The position numbers were made by a program, and so were the translations under genes. From contig JARLHQ010000028.1 in the NCBI GenBank assembly GCA_031292175.1, positions 162,475-226,474 on the forward strand: a stretch of 64,000 nucleotides of DNA, given 5' to 3'. This document shows positions 47,494-58,200 of this stretch, in pieces. The notes below the pieces were generated by a model, which saw nothing but the letters and a program-made list of their open reading frames with translations, was not told where the DNA came from and did not search any database. This DNA comes from Humidesulfovibrio sp. (GTDB taxonomy: Bacteria; Desulfobacterota; Desulfovibrionia; Desulfovibrionales; Desulfovibrionaceae). Each line of letters opens with the position of its first letter. Within the stretch, counting starts at the first letter, position 1.

Positions 47494-49325
47494 GCGCCCT
47501 CCCCTTCTCCGGCAGCCTGCGCGGGCGACCCGTCGGGCCAGGGCAGGCCAAGGCGCGCCGCCATCTCCCGCGTGGGCAGACCGTCCGGAGTGAGCCCCCG
47601 GATGCGGTAATAGGCGGCGCGGGCGGCGAGGAACTCCTGGCGCGGCACAGGCGGCACCGGGATGTCCGGCGAGCCGCTGCCGGGCTCGGCGAAGAAGCGT
47701 GCGGGCAGGTCGTCCGCAACCGCCGAAAAGCCGTTTTGCGCGTTCATCAACCGCTCCTGATACTCGATGCGTGCGCCGCAAGCCAGCAGGTCCCCGGCCG
47801 TGGCGGTCTGGCCGGTGACGGCCGCGAAGGCCCGCGCATACTCCTCCATGCCCGTGGCCAGAAGCAGATGCGCGCAGACGGTGAGACTGTCCGCCGCAGC
47901 CGCCGCGTCCTCCGCGAGCTTGACGCTGCGCGCCTTGCCGGAAAAACTGAAGCGGTCCGTGGCCACGGGTTTGCGCAGCACCTCGTGGCTTAAGGGGTTG
48001 GCTCGCAGGTTTGAGCCGCCGTGGGTCGCCACGGCATACGCCAGGGCGAGGCCGTAAGCGCCGCGCGGATCGCAGGCGGGCAACTCCAACCCCTTCACGC
48101 ACATGGCCAGCTCCGGGCGGCCGTGCGCACCCGCATACCTGGCCGCGCCCTGGCCCAGCTCCCGGCCAAGCCTTGCGGCCGGGCCTTCGCCCTTGCCCAT
48201 GCCGAGCAGCAGCTCCAGCACCCGCTCCGGGTCCAGCGCCTCGCCCGTGAGTTCGCGGTGGCAGGCCAGGGCCACGCCCGCGCTCACCGGATCGAGCCCC
48301 AGGCAGGCGCAGAAATCATTGGCGCGCATGGCCAGCTCGATCATGTCGTTGCCGATGAGCGCAGTGAAGTGGCTCATGGCGTCGCATTCCGGCAAGGGAC
48401 GCCCGTCGGCCGAGAGTCGCTTGCAATCCACAGGGCAGCCCTCGCACCCGCGCTTCAGCGGATGGTAGCGTGTGTGGTAGGCGTGGGCGTTCAGCTCCCC
48501 GGCGGGCGGGAAATGCGTGCGCGCGAAGTTGTCCGTGGGCATCATGCGCCGGGCGTCCATTAGGTCGAACAGGCTGCCGGTGCCGAAATTGGTGAAGCCC
48601 TGCTGGCCCATGAGCGCCGGGGAGGCGTTGACCAGGCGCAGGATGTCCTCCCGCGCGCGCGCCAACCCGGCGGGATCGGCCACACGGACCGCTCCACGGC
48701 CGCGCACCGCCAGATACTTGAGGTTCTTGAGCCCGAACACGCGGCCCACGCCGCAGCGCCCGGCCTGATGGTACAGGTCCACCAGCAGGGTGGCGAACAG
48801 GCTGCCGCTCTCCGCGGCCGGACCGGTGGCGGCCAGCGAGCCGTGGGGCAGACGCTGGCGCAGCCGCGTGAACACGTCGTGCGTCGGCAGGCCGGAGAGC
48901 ATTGCCGCGTCCGTAAGGCGCACCTCATCATCGCTGATCTCGATGCCGCAGGGTCTGGCCGCACGTCCGGTGACGACCAGGGCGTCGAAACCAGCGCGCT
49001 TGAGCTCCGCGCCCAGACGGCCGCCCGCGCTGGCGTCGCCCACGGTCCCGGTGAGGGGCGAGCGGGTGGTGATGTGGCAGAAGCTGGAGGCGGGGGCGTC
49101 CGTGCCCGTAAGTGGTCCGCTGGCGATGGTCAGGGGCAGGTCTGGATGGTCGCAGGGCAGCGTGGCGAAGTCGCGCAGGAAATAACCGCCCAAGCCACGC
49201 CCGCCAAGGAACGCGGCGCGGACATCCTCCGGCAGGTCACGCGTTTCGTGTCTGCCCGTGGAGAGGTCCACGAGCAGGATTCTGCCCGTCCATCCATGAC
49301 ATTGACCGTGAAGCTGGCCTGGCAC
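47490..49325 (-). CDS. aor: Aldehyde:ferredoxin oxidoreductase (tungstopterin enzyme)
   Basis: This 611-residue AOR-family enzyme would oxidise aldehydes to acids and reduce ferredoxin. The N-terminal domain begins GWTGRILLVDLSTGRHE and has GGRGLGGYFL and TGTVGDASAGGRLGAELK. The [4Fe-4S] ligands are CEGCPVDC (about 313-320) and a late Cys in SLTVCAHLLLATG. The start is uncertain: the GTG at 49325 behind AGGGGG is used because no in-frame ATG is near. It opens the minus-strand run AOR-aldolase-EamA-SprT-MFS and is divergent from the TPR gene. Confidence 0.92.
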   Translation of the reverse strand: MPGQLHGQCHGWTGRILLVDLSTGRHETRDLPEDVRAAFLGGRGLGGYFLRDFATLPCDHPDLPLTIASGPLTGTDAPASSFCHITTRSPLTGTVGDASAGGRLGAELKRAGFDALVVTGRAARPCGIEISDDEVRLTDAAMLSGLPTHDVFTRLRQRLPHGSLAATGPAAESGSLFATLLVDLYHQAGRCGVGRVFGLKNLKYLAVRGRGAVRVADPAGLARAREDILRLVNASPALMGQQGFTNFGTGSLFDLMDARRMMPTDNFARTHFPPAGELNAHAYHTRYHPLKRGCEGCPVDCKRLSADGRPLPECDAMSHFTALIGNDMIELAMRANDFCACLGLDPVSAGVALACHRELTGEALDPERVLELLLGMGKGEGPAARLGRELGQGAARYAGAHGRPELAMCVKGLELPACDPRGAYGLALAYAVATHGGSNLRANPLSHEVLRKPVATDRFSFSGKARSVKLAEDAAAAADSLTVCAHLLLATGMEEYARAFAAVTGQTATAGDLLACGARIEYQERLMNAQNGFSAVADDLPARFFAEPGSGSPDIPVPPVPRQEFLAARAAYYRIRGLTPDGLPTREMAARLGLPWPDGSPAQAAGEGEGA

Positions 49326-49438
49326 ATGCGCCCCCTGTGTCTCAAGTTTGCGGCCTTGACCCCGTGGGGGAAAGAAGTATGCTGTGCAGCAAGGAATCGC
49401 AAGGCCAGAAGGCGTCTTGCACACGCGGGAGGACCCAG

Positions 49439-49981
49439 GTGGCCCAAGACAAGAAAGAAGAAATCAACGTTTCGCGCCGCAGGCTCTTGTTCGGCTTCAT
49501 GGACCGGGTGCGCGGCAACCAGACCGAGACCCCAGTGGCGGCGGCCTCCAATACCGCGCCCCTGCTGGCCCAGGCCAACGAGGCCTACAAAGCCGGAGAC
49601 CTCGTCGCGGCCACAGGCTTCTACCGGAGCTTCCTGCAGTCCGAATCCGGCAACGCCGAGGCGCGCCAGCGGCTGGGCGAGTGCTTGTACCGCCAGGGGC
49701 AGTACATTCAGGCCAAGGTGGAATTCGAACGCCTGCTGCAGAAAAATCGCAAGGACAACCGGGCCATCCTCTATTTGGGCTTGGTGCTGGCGCGGCTGGA
49801 CCGCGTGCAGAAGGCCGCCGTGGTGTGGAAGCTTTTCTTTGACCCGCACAGCGTGACGCTGCAGCGCGAACTCAACCTGCAGATCGCCCTCATCGAAAGC
49901 GCGGCCGAGGAGCAAATGCCCGAAGCGGGTCCCGTGGCCGACGCCGTGGAGCGCGTGCTGACCCAGCCCAAGACAGCCTAA
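49439..49981 (+). CDS. Tetratricopeptide-repeat protein
   Basis: This 180-residue protein has about two to three TPR units between residues 45 and 120 (AQANEAYKAGDLVAATGFYR, then GECLYRQGQYIQAKVEFERL and ILYLGLVLARLDRVQKAAVV). The N-terminus is basic with SRRRLLFGF. That looks like a twin-arginine motif, but no hydrophobic segment follows, so it is unlikely to be a Tat signal. GTG 49439 is chosen for GGGAGG; an ATG at 49379 is the alternative. It is probably a protein-protein adaptor. Confidence 0.75.
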   Translation: MAQDKKEEINVSRRRLLFGFMDRVRGNQTETPVAAASNTAPLLAQANEAYKAGDLVAATGFYRSFLQSESGNAEARQRLGECLYRQGQYIQAKVEFERLLQKNRKDNRAILYLGLVLARLDRVQKAAVVWKLFFDPHSVTLQRELNLQIALIESAAEEQMPEAGPVADAVERVLTQPKTA

Positions 49982-50032
49982 CGCCAAGCATCGCACGCAA
50001 CCGCAAGCAAGGCCCTGGCTCTTCCAGCGCGC

Positions 50033-50596
50033 TTAGCGGCTCTTGCCTACCTTTGTCTTGGTCTTGACCTTGGTCTTGGCCGCGTCCTTTTCCGCATCCT
50101 TCTCCGCCAGCGCGACCACCCGCGCGCGCAGGTAGCTGGCCGCAAGATCGGCCATCTGGGCCTCGCGCGCGTCGTCCGCCTGACCACCGCCAAAGGCGCG
50201 CAGGTCGTCGGCCATCTGCCGCTCCATGCGCTCCGACTCCAGGAACATGACGAAGGCCAGGGCCAGGGTTCCGCCATTCTCCTCCGCGCCGTCGCAGAGG
50301 ATCTCCAGCTGCGCCTGGGGCGCGGTCTCAAACAGCCGCTCCGCGAACATGCCGATCCAGCGGCGGTAGAGCGAGGGCATGAGCGGCGGCACCATCATGG
50401 CCACGGTGTCGGCAGCCCCGATGTCCGTCACGGCCTGGGTCACGGCCAGATAGTCGCGCAGGGCCTCCACGCGCCGGGAGTCGTCCTGGGACACACGGGC
50501 CATGAGCACGGTGGTGATGTGTGCGCGCATGACGCTTTTGAGTTCAGCATCGGCAACAAGGGCCTCTGCGGGGGTGGCGGCTGGCGGAGTCGGCAT
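50033..50596 (-). CDS. Hypothetical protein with Lys-rich tail
   Basis: This 187-residue protein is not recognised. It is predicted largely helical and has no signal peptide or cysteine motif. The last ~20 residues alternate Lys, Thr and Val and could bind nucleic acid or membranes. The ATG at 50596 has AGGAGAACCGACC before it. A stem (CCGGGAAG/CTTCCCGG with a bulge) occurs upstream at about 50632-50663. Confidence 0.6.
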   Translation of the reverse strand: MPTPPAATPAEALVADAELKSVMRAHITTVLMARVSQDDSRRVEALRDYLAVTQAVTDIGAADTVAMMVPPLMPSLYRRWIGMFAERLFETAPQAQLEILCDGAEENGGTLALAFVMFLESERMERQMADDLRAFGGGQADDAREAQMADLAASYLRARVVALAEKDAEKDAAKTKVKTKTKVGKSR

Positions 50597-50806
50597 GGTC
50601 GGTTCTCCTGTTCGGCAAAGTGCTTGCAAGGCCGGGAAGGCTCCCCTGGCGGGGCTTCCCGGGCGCGCGCAAAGGGACTATCATCGCAAATCGCCGCTGG
50701 CAATGCGCCGGAGATCATAGCGGTCGGCATCCTCCGGCATCCGGCCCAGGCGGCGCAGCAGCACCCCCAGAAGCAGGCAGGCGGCGGCGACGAAAAGGCT
50801 GTCCAC

Positions 50807-51202
50807 CTAGGTCCGCGCCTTCACGAAATCATACGCCCCCACACCCTGCACCAGCAGGAACCGGCAGGGACCACTGCCCGCGTTGGCCACGCGGTGCACG
50901 CGGCCCGGCTCCATGCGGCAGGGCACGCCGGGCATGAGGCGGATGCGCTCCACGGGGCCGTCCGTCTGGTCCTCTGCCTGGCCCTTCGCTTGGGCATTGG
51001 GCGGCATCTCCGCCTGCACCTCCACCTCGCCGTCCAGACGGAAGGCCGTGTCCGTCACCTTGGTGTGCCGGTGCCAGGGAGTGGCCTCGCCAGGGGCCAG
51101 GGTCATCAGCGTCACGCGCACCTCCGGCGTCTCGACGATGCTCTGGCGGGCCGTGATGCTGTAGTGCGGCGACGGGGCGTCTGGAGGAATCTCCGCGTTC
51201 AT
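50807..51202 (-). CDS. Cupin-domain protein
   Basis: This 131-residue small beta-barrel has a cupin motif 1-like WHRHTKVTDTAFRLDGEVEV (about 43-62) and a second motif with CRMEPGRVHRVANAG (about 95-109). Metal ligands H-x-H and a later His are present. Its ATG overlaps the PhzF stop by 4 bases. The substrate is unknown. Confidence 0.85.
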   Translation of the reverse strand: MNAEIPPDAPSPHYSITARQSIVETPEVRVTLMTLAPGEATPWHRHTKVTDTAFRLDGEVEVQAEMPPNAQAKGQAEDQTDGPVERIRLMPGVPCRMEPGRVHRVANAGSGPCRFLLVQGVGAYDFVKART

Positions 51203-52047
51203 GACGCGCCTCCCAGCTCGATCCGCCCGCGCAGATACAGCGCCGCGCGGCCAGCGATGCGCACCCGGCCGTCCCGAAGCTCACACCAGAGCCGGCCGCC
51301 GCGCCTGGACGCCTGGTACGACCGCAGCGTCTTCTTGCCGAGGCGCTCGGTCCAGAACGGGGTGAGGAGGCTGTGCGCCGAGCCCGTCACCGGGTCCTCC
51401 GGGATGCCCACCTCCGGACAGAACACACGCGATACGATGTCGAACTCCCCGCCCGGCCTGGCCGCAGCGCTCGCGATGTTGCACACGTAAGGCATCCCGT
51501 GGAACGCCGCGTGATCGGGCCGCATCTCGCGCACCACATCCTCGTCCGCAAAAACGCACAAAAGGTCGCGCCCAGCCCAGGCCTCCAGGGGCATGGCCCC
51601 GAAAGCCCGCGCCATAGCCTCCGTCACCGCCACCCGCTCCGGCGGCCAGGACGGGAAATCCAGGACCAGCAGGTCCCCTTCCCGTTCCACGAACAAAGGC
51701 CCGCTCTTGGACTCGAAGCGGATGCGCGGCCCGGAAAAACCCAGTTCGTTGAAGACCACCCAGGCCGAGGCCAAGGTGGCATGCCCGCACAGGTCGATTT
51801 CGAATGTGGGCGTGAACCAGCGCAGGCGGTAGCCGCCCTCCGCGCCACCAGCCGTTTCCCCAGCCTCCTTCGGCCCCAAAGGCACAAAGAACGCCGTCTC
51901 CGACAAGTTGTTTTCCTCGGCGATGGCCGCGAGCGTCTCGTCCGGCAGCCATTCCTCAAGCGGCACCACCGCCGCCGGATTGCCCGAAAACACGCCGTCC
52001 GCAAAAGCATCGACCTGATAAAGCGGCACCGTGCGCAGCATCAGCAT
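51199..52047 (-). CDS. PhzF-family isomerase/epimerase-fold protein
   Basis: This 282-residue protein has the diaminopimelate-epimerase-like fold of PhzF. YQVDAFADGVFSGNPAAVV (about 10-28) and NNLSETAFF (about 46-54, with the catalytic Glu) open it. The second half has GIPEDPVTGSAHSLLTPFW. No phenazine genes are near, so a general isomerase role is likely. It is co-translated with the cupin gene. Confidence 0.9.
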   Translation of the reverse strand: MLMLRTVPLYQVDAFADGVFSGNPAAVVPLEEWLPDETLAAIAEENNLSETAFFVPLGPKEAGETAGGAEGGYRLRWFTPTFEIDLCGHATLASAWVVFNELGFSGPRIRFESKSGPLFVEREGDLLVLDFPSWPPERVAVTEAMARAFGAMPLEAWAGRDLLCVFADEDVVREMRPDHAAFHGMPYVCNIASAAARPGGEFDIVSRVFCPEVGIPEDPVTGSAHSLLTPFWTERLGKKTLRSYQASRRGGRLWCELRDGRVRIAGRAALYLRGRIELGGAS

Positions 52048-52227
52048 GAACCTCCGTTGAGCAGTAACAAGGGGCTCGCCCCCGTGGCCCGGTCAAGGGG
52101 AGAAATACAATACCCCGAGCATCAGCCCAGGCACTTGGCTCACAACACCCCCATGGTCCTGGCACGACCTCTTGAATGCTTGTCACATACCAAGCTTAGG
52201 CTTTGCCACAAATTGTCAGCTAAAAAG

Positions 52228-55200
52228 TTACTCGATCTTGATTATTTTGACTTTTCTGGGAGGGTGTCTTGTGACATGTACGGTACCAATTTCCCCGACC
52301 TCAAGACCTAGTATAGCCTGAGCAAGCGGAGTATCTTCGCCGATCACCCCTGGGATGTTGGGATGTTGCCCCTCAACTATCTTGATGGCGCGACTTTCTT
52401 TCGGGGTGTCCAAGAAGCTGATTGTAATTGTATTCCCAATCTCAACAAAAATATCTGCGGTGTTTTGACCATCGATACCACCCGCGTCCGCCGCATCATC
52501 ATCCTGGCCATTTTTGTTAACAACATCACTTATAGCCCGTTCTTCACTAGGACTTTCATCGCTTGGTTTTTCTTCATAAGACACCGGGCACTCTGTTGCA
52601 GAGACGCGGCGGCATTTCTCCAAAAAGTCAATTAGTCGTTGGACTTCTTTGCTCGGGTTGCTAAACCAATCCGCCGACCAAATTCTCCATATTTTGTCTT
52701 TCCAACCAAGAGATTCAAGTATCTCCTGGCGAATTCTGTCCCGGTCGCGAGCCGAGGCCGAGCTGTGGTACATTGCCCCATCGCACTCGATGGCCGCAAG
52801 GAACTCTCCGCGACGGTCAGGGTTTCGCACCGCCATGTCGATGAAGAAGTTCGCGACGCCCAGTTGCGGATGCAACTCGTAGCCATGGCCCTTAAGCACG
52901 TTGGCCACCGATACCTCAAAATCGCTATCCGGCTCTCTGGCACCGGTGTAGTCCGTCTTCACAAGAATCCCACGCTTCGCGAAGTCGAGGTAGTCCCTCA
53001 AGGCCCGCGTACCCGCCGGCGTCATTTCGTCTACGACGATGTCTTCAGGCTGCATGGATGTGAACAGGACAAGTCGGCGCCGCGCGCGCGTGAACAAGAC
53101 GTTCAGGCGGCGCCAGCCGTCGGGGCGACTGATTGGTCCAAAGTTCTGACGCGGCTTCTCCGTCCCAGGGGCCTTGCCAAAGGTGGTTGAAATGAAGATC
53201 ACATCCCGCTCATCGCCTTGGACGTTCTCGAGGTTCTTTACGAAGAAGGGCATCCCTTCGTTTTCCCAGTGCGCTTGGAATTCGCTGCCTTCCTTGAACG
53301 ACTTGAGCTTCTTTTCTAGTATGTCGAGGATGAGGTCGCGTTGTGTCTGGTTCAGCGAAACGACGCCCAACGATTCCTCGGGGTGTTCCAGCATGTGGAT
53401 GAGCACGGCGTCGGCGATCCTCTGGGCCTCTGGGACGTTCCGCCTGTCCTTATAGGAGCCGTCCTTCACGAACTGCCATAGAACGCCGAGGTCCCGGCCA
53501 CGGTCATACGGCGAGGGAAAGACGACAAGGCTGTCCTCATAAAAATGGAAATTGGAGAAGGCTATGAGCGATTGGTGTCGAGAGCGATAATGCCATCGCA
53601 GAGTGCGGACGGGGGTGAAAAGTTGCTGGCAGATGTCGAGGATGCTCTCCGTGCCCTCAAGGGCGGCAGGGGTGTCGGCCTCATCGCCGTCCGCACCGTC
53701 CAGTATGCGATCGAAGAATGAGGTGGGTGGCAACTGCTTCGGATCACCGACGACGATCAGCTGCTTGCCGCGCGCAATGGCCCCCAAGGCATCCTCCGGC
53801 CGGAGTTGGGAAGCCTCGTCCATTACCACCAGATCGAATTCGACGGAGCCGTATTCGAGGTATTGGGCGACGGAAAGCGGCCCCATCATGAAGCATGGCT
53901 TCAAGGCCTGAAGCGTTACGCCCGCGCGCTTTATGAGTTGCCGAATCGGGATATGCTTATTCTGCTTTGCTATCTCCCTGAGGACCAAATTCAATTCGGT
54001 CTGGTCGCAGGCTCTCGGCCCCGTCATGCCGGTCGGAACCCGCTTCTCCTTGTCGATCTGATACGCGACGTTGAGCCCGTTGAGCCTGATGATTTCCCTG
54101 TCCGCTTTCATGAACTTATCGCGCAGCTTCTCATGGGTCTGCCCCATGAAATCGGACAGTGCGCTATGTCTGCGGTAGATTTCCTTCGCGATCGAACCAT
54201 AAAACGCACGCTCAAATGCGACAGGAAGCGATTCTGGAGGCAACGAGCCGTCCTCCAAAAACTTCGTAAGACCTTGGAGCCCATGCTGCTCGCAGGTCTT
54301 CATGGCATTGAAGTATTTCCCCCACGGGATCACGTCGTCGATAGCATCAGCTGCCCGCTGAAGCCTTTCCACCAGTTTGCGCGGAAGGCATCCGCCATCG
54401 GCCGATTTTTGCTGGAACCATGTATTCCAGTCGAACTGTCCATGGACTGATAGCTGACTTATAACTTTGTGCATGGCTTGGAACGAACTGGCCCCATGCT
54501 TCGCCGATGCCGCATTGATTTGAAATGCCTGCGGGGCGTCTTCGTTCAGAATGGAGGATTTCATGTGGGGAGGCAGGGCGCTGGACACAACAGCATTCCC
54601 CCAATTCCACGTCGCCTCCAGAGTCGGGATGTCGGTGCGCTCCGAGTTGATGTGCCCACCCCAATAGCGTTGGATGTCGGGGTTGGTGTTCAATAGCTCG
54701 TCTTTGGCATCGGCGCTGGTTTTCGCTCTGATGGCCTTCAGCACCTCGGACGCTGGTCGAGTGTCTGGTGCGAATCGACCAAGCAACGTCGTCAGAAATT
54801 CGAGGTCGCGGCAAATCGCCTTGATGGAGTCGAGATACTCCTGCCAGCTTTTCAAGGTCGCTGGCCGGCGAAGAACTGGAGCGTCCCTGACCAGGCGGTC
54901 GAGGTTGATTTTAAAATCCAGGAAGTGGAGTGCGGCTTTCGGCGAGGTCGGGCCTTGAACAAAACGCTCCAGCAAGCTGGCAAAGGCGCCGAACTGCGTC
55001 GCAAGGTTTTGGACATCATCAATCGCTTCGTTCCACCGGCGCGAAGGTTGAACCGTGTTTGCGGAGAAGTCATCTCCGGCGATGCGTGCGATGGTTTCCT
55101 TCCCGCAGATGAGTTCCGACAGCTCCCCTGTGGCACCGGCAAGATCGAACTTGGCCTCGAGAAGTTCGACGGCGCGATGAGGTGTCTCTGCCCCGTGAGC

Positions 55201-58200
55201 CTTGGGCTTGAAGAAGTCCAACAGCGCTCGGAATTGCTCGACCTGCCGCGACAAGTCGTCGATGTATCGATCCCACCCATGGGCCTTCAGAAATGCGCGC
55301 GGATGGGCATTGAACGGAAGGAGTTCGGCCAGTTTCCTTTCAAGGTTCGAGAGGGTCTCCGCAGCCGACATGATGGTCTTGGATCGAGCGGAGAGCTGGC
55401 ATATTTTCTTGTGCTCGAGGCTGGTCAGGTCGACCTTATCCGACAACGTCCCACACTCGAACACAGCGCTGAGGCTGTCGCCATACCAACGTCCGAGGCT
55501 TTCTATCTTTCCGAAGTCAGTTTCGGGGCCTGCGAAGAGTTCGCCGAACCATTCAACATATTCTCGGTTGTTGACGTATGTGATGTGGTGCTCCGACCAG
55601 GCCGCGAGCCCCATACACTCAACTTGCATCACATCCACCGAATGCTTGGCCTTGCCTTTGGTGAAGTTTCTGAAGTGTTTCTTCGCCCTGCGCCAATCCT
55701 TCTTGAATATGTTGAAAATGCTGTCGCCTTCCCGAAACAGGCGGGAAAGCTGCTTCAGCTCATCGACCGAAGGCAGCTCCTCGAGATAGTAACGTTCGGC
55801 CAGCTCCGCGTGCCATTGTACCTCGCGTGCGTGGTCGGCGCTGGCCTTCTTGAAGATCTCCCCATGGTGAGCGTGCTCAAATTGCTTCCTGCGGTAGGGC
55901 AACAGCTCCTCGGGCGCCTCGCTGGCCACCTTGGCTAGGCAGACAAGCTCCGCGACGGAATCCGAACTTCCATCATAATCCTGTCCGGTCTCTCGGGCGC
56001 AACTCGTCAAAGCGTCATGGGCGCTCTTTGCTTCATTGATGATTCCAAGAAGCGCGTTCAGATCGGCTTCGATGTCCTGTAGGCGGTTGACGGCGAGCGG
56101 TGAGCCAGAAAATCCTCGTGCCTGAACGAGCACCTCTTCAGTCACCTCGACGGACGGAAGCAACCCCGAAAGACCGACGGGATTGGACAGCGCGGTCACC
56201 GCTTCGGGGGTGCCGTCGAAATCGACGTGCCATTTCGCCGCTTTCTCAGACACCGTCGCGAGTGAGTGCCTGAGGCGGTCGGCGGTCGTCTGAAGCGAGT
56301 CTCCCCGAGAACGTAGGTCGTCGAGCGGAGTCTCCGAGATCGGGAAAGCGGACAGGTTGTCGAACGCCTGCGTAATGGCGGCGATGACTTCGGCGTCGAA
56401 GGATTCGTACTTGGGGTGCAAGTCATCGACCAGTTGGCTGAACTTGCCGGATTCGGCCATTATGGTCGCACGGAGCGACTTGAGCTCGCCAAGGCTTCGG
56501 CTGAACAGCTCGGTTCTGGATGCGGGTTGATCCCCCCCGGTTGCGCCGGCGAGTCGGTTCGCCTGCGAGAGGTCCTGGACGCTCGGGTTGGCGTCAGGCG
56601 ACAAGATAGAGCGTTGTACGGAGCGGGCCTCCCTGATGCCGCCCACAAGCTCGGCGACTTTCGTGAGCGCATCGAAGCTGGCCTTGCCTGAAAAATCCTC
56701 GCCAAACATAACGGGAAGCCGAGCGGCGAGCAGGCCTTCTGGCGGTTGCGGGAGCCGCTCGAACTCCTTGTCGGCAGTGACCACCTGCTCTGTGGTCATT
56801 CCTTCGTCGCCCATCTTGAGGCAGGCGTCCCGCAGTCCTTGAGCGTAGTTCAACGAACCGATAATTATTTCGCGAAGATCGTGCTCATCTCCAGGAGTGA
56901 GATGCTTCGGCTCGAACCCCCACCACGGATGGCGAGGACCGACTCCCCCGACGGCACGATATCTTGCTGCGACATCGGAGAGAAGGGATTTGAGCATTTC
57001 AACCGCGCTATGGTCCATGTCCACAGCATTGGACACGGTCAGTTTGCGCGCCGTTTGGTCGAGGTCTCCGAGCTGCTGGCGATGGCGCTCTACGGCCCAA
57101 AGGATTTCCGCGACGGTCATGTCGAGATTGTTCGCGACCCGCGAGCCCATGAGCTCCGCATGCCGTTGCAGCTTCGTCCGTTGCGCAACGAGAACCTCGA
57201 GCAGGGCCGACAGTTGGCCGTTCTTCTGGAACTTCACCTGTAGCCTGGCGTGGATGTCTTCCAGCAGTTTGCGCTTGTGAGTCTTGTTGCTATGAAGCTC
57301 GAGGCAGAAATGGCCGAGATTGGCCTTGTCCAGCCGTTTGCGCACGACTTCCAAGGCGGCCATCTTTTCAGAGACGAAGAGAACCTTCTTCCCGTCCCGC
57401 ATCGCCGTGGCAATGATGTTGGTGATGGTCTGTGATTTGCCTGTTCCCGGAGGGCCATTGATGACCATGTCCTTCCCTGCCAGCGCATCAATCAGCGCGC
57501 TGTGCTGGGATGAATCCGCATCATAGATCAGAGGCAGGTCGACCTGCGAGTGGTCGTCGATCTCGTAGTCCTCAGCCTGAAGCGGATCGCCACCGCCGCC
57601 GTTGCCGTTCCCTTCGAATATAGATTTGAGCAGGTCGTGCTTGAGCAGGTGCCCGTGTTTGACGGGGTCGATGTCGGCCCATATCGCGAGCTTGCCGAAT
57701 GAGAGCATCGCCAATGACAATTGACGTCTGACGCGCCAGCGCTGTTTCTTGCGAACGCAATCCTGTATCGCCTTGAGGTAGCTCTCCGAAGTGTCATCTT
57801 CGCCGAATTCCGGAAGGTTCAGTCGGAAGTCTTGTTTGAGCTTTTCGCGAAGCGTGAAGTTCTCGGCGACGTCTTCTCCGCTGTAGACGACATTGTAGCG
57901 GTAGACGTTCGTTTCAGGATCAATCTCTCCCTTTTTCAGATTGACTGGGACGGAGAGAAGCGGAGCCATCAAAGGTTTCTCGGAGCTGTCCGCTTCGTAG
58001 AACTCAAGGAAGCCAAAAACCAGATACAGGATGTTCGAGCCGGTCTCCTCGATGGCCGTTCTTGCTTCGGCCGTCATCTTGCGCGCGAGCCTCTCCAGTT
58101 CCGCTGGATAAAAAAGCGTCTGGACTTCTGTTCCACGCCGGCCCGTATGGCCGTCAGGGATTGGCTCGTCATGGTCGAAGGACGTGCTGATTCCGAGACG

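Noticed and set aside
46231..48102. A 623-residue version of the aldolase gene starting at 48102
   Set aside because: The extra 5' part overlaps AOR in another frame and is Arg/Gly-rich without homology; the ATG at 47493 overlaps the AOR stop.
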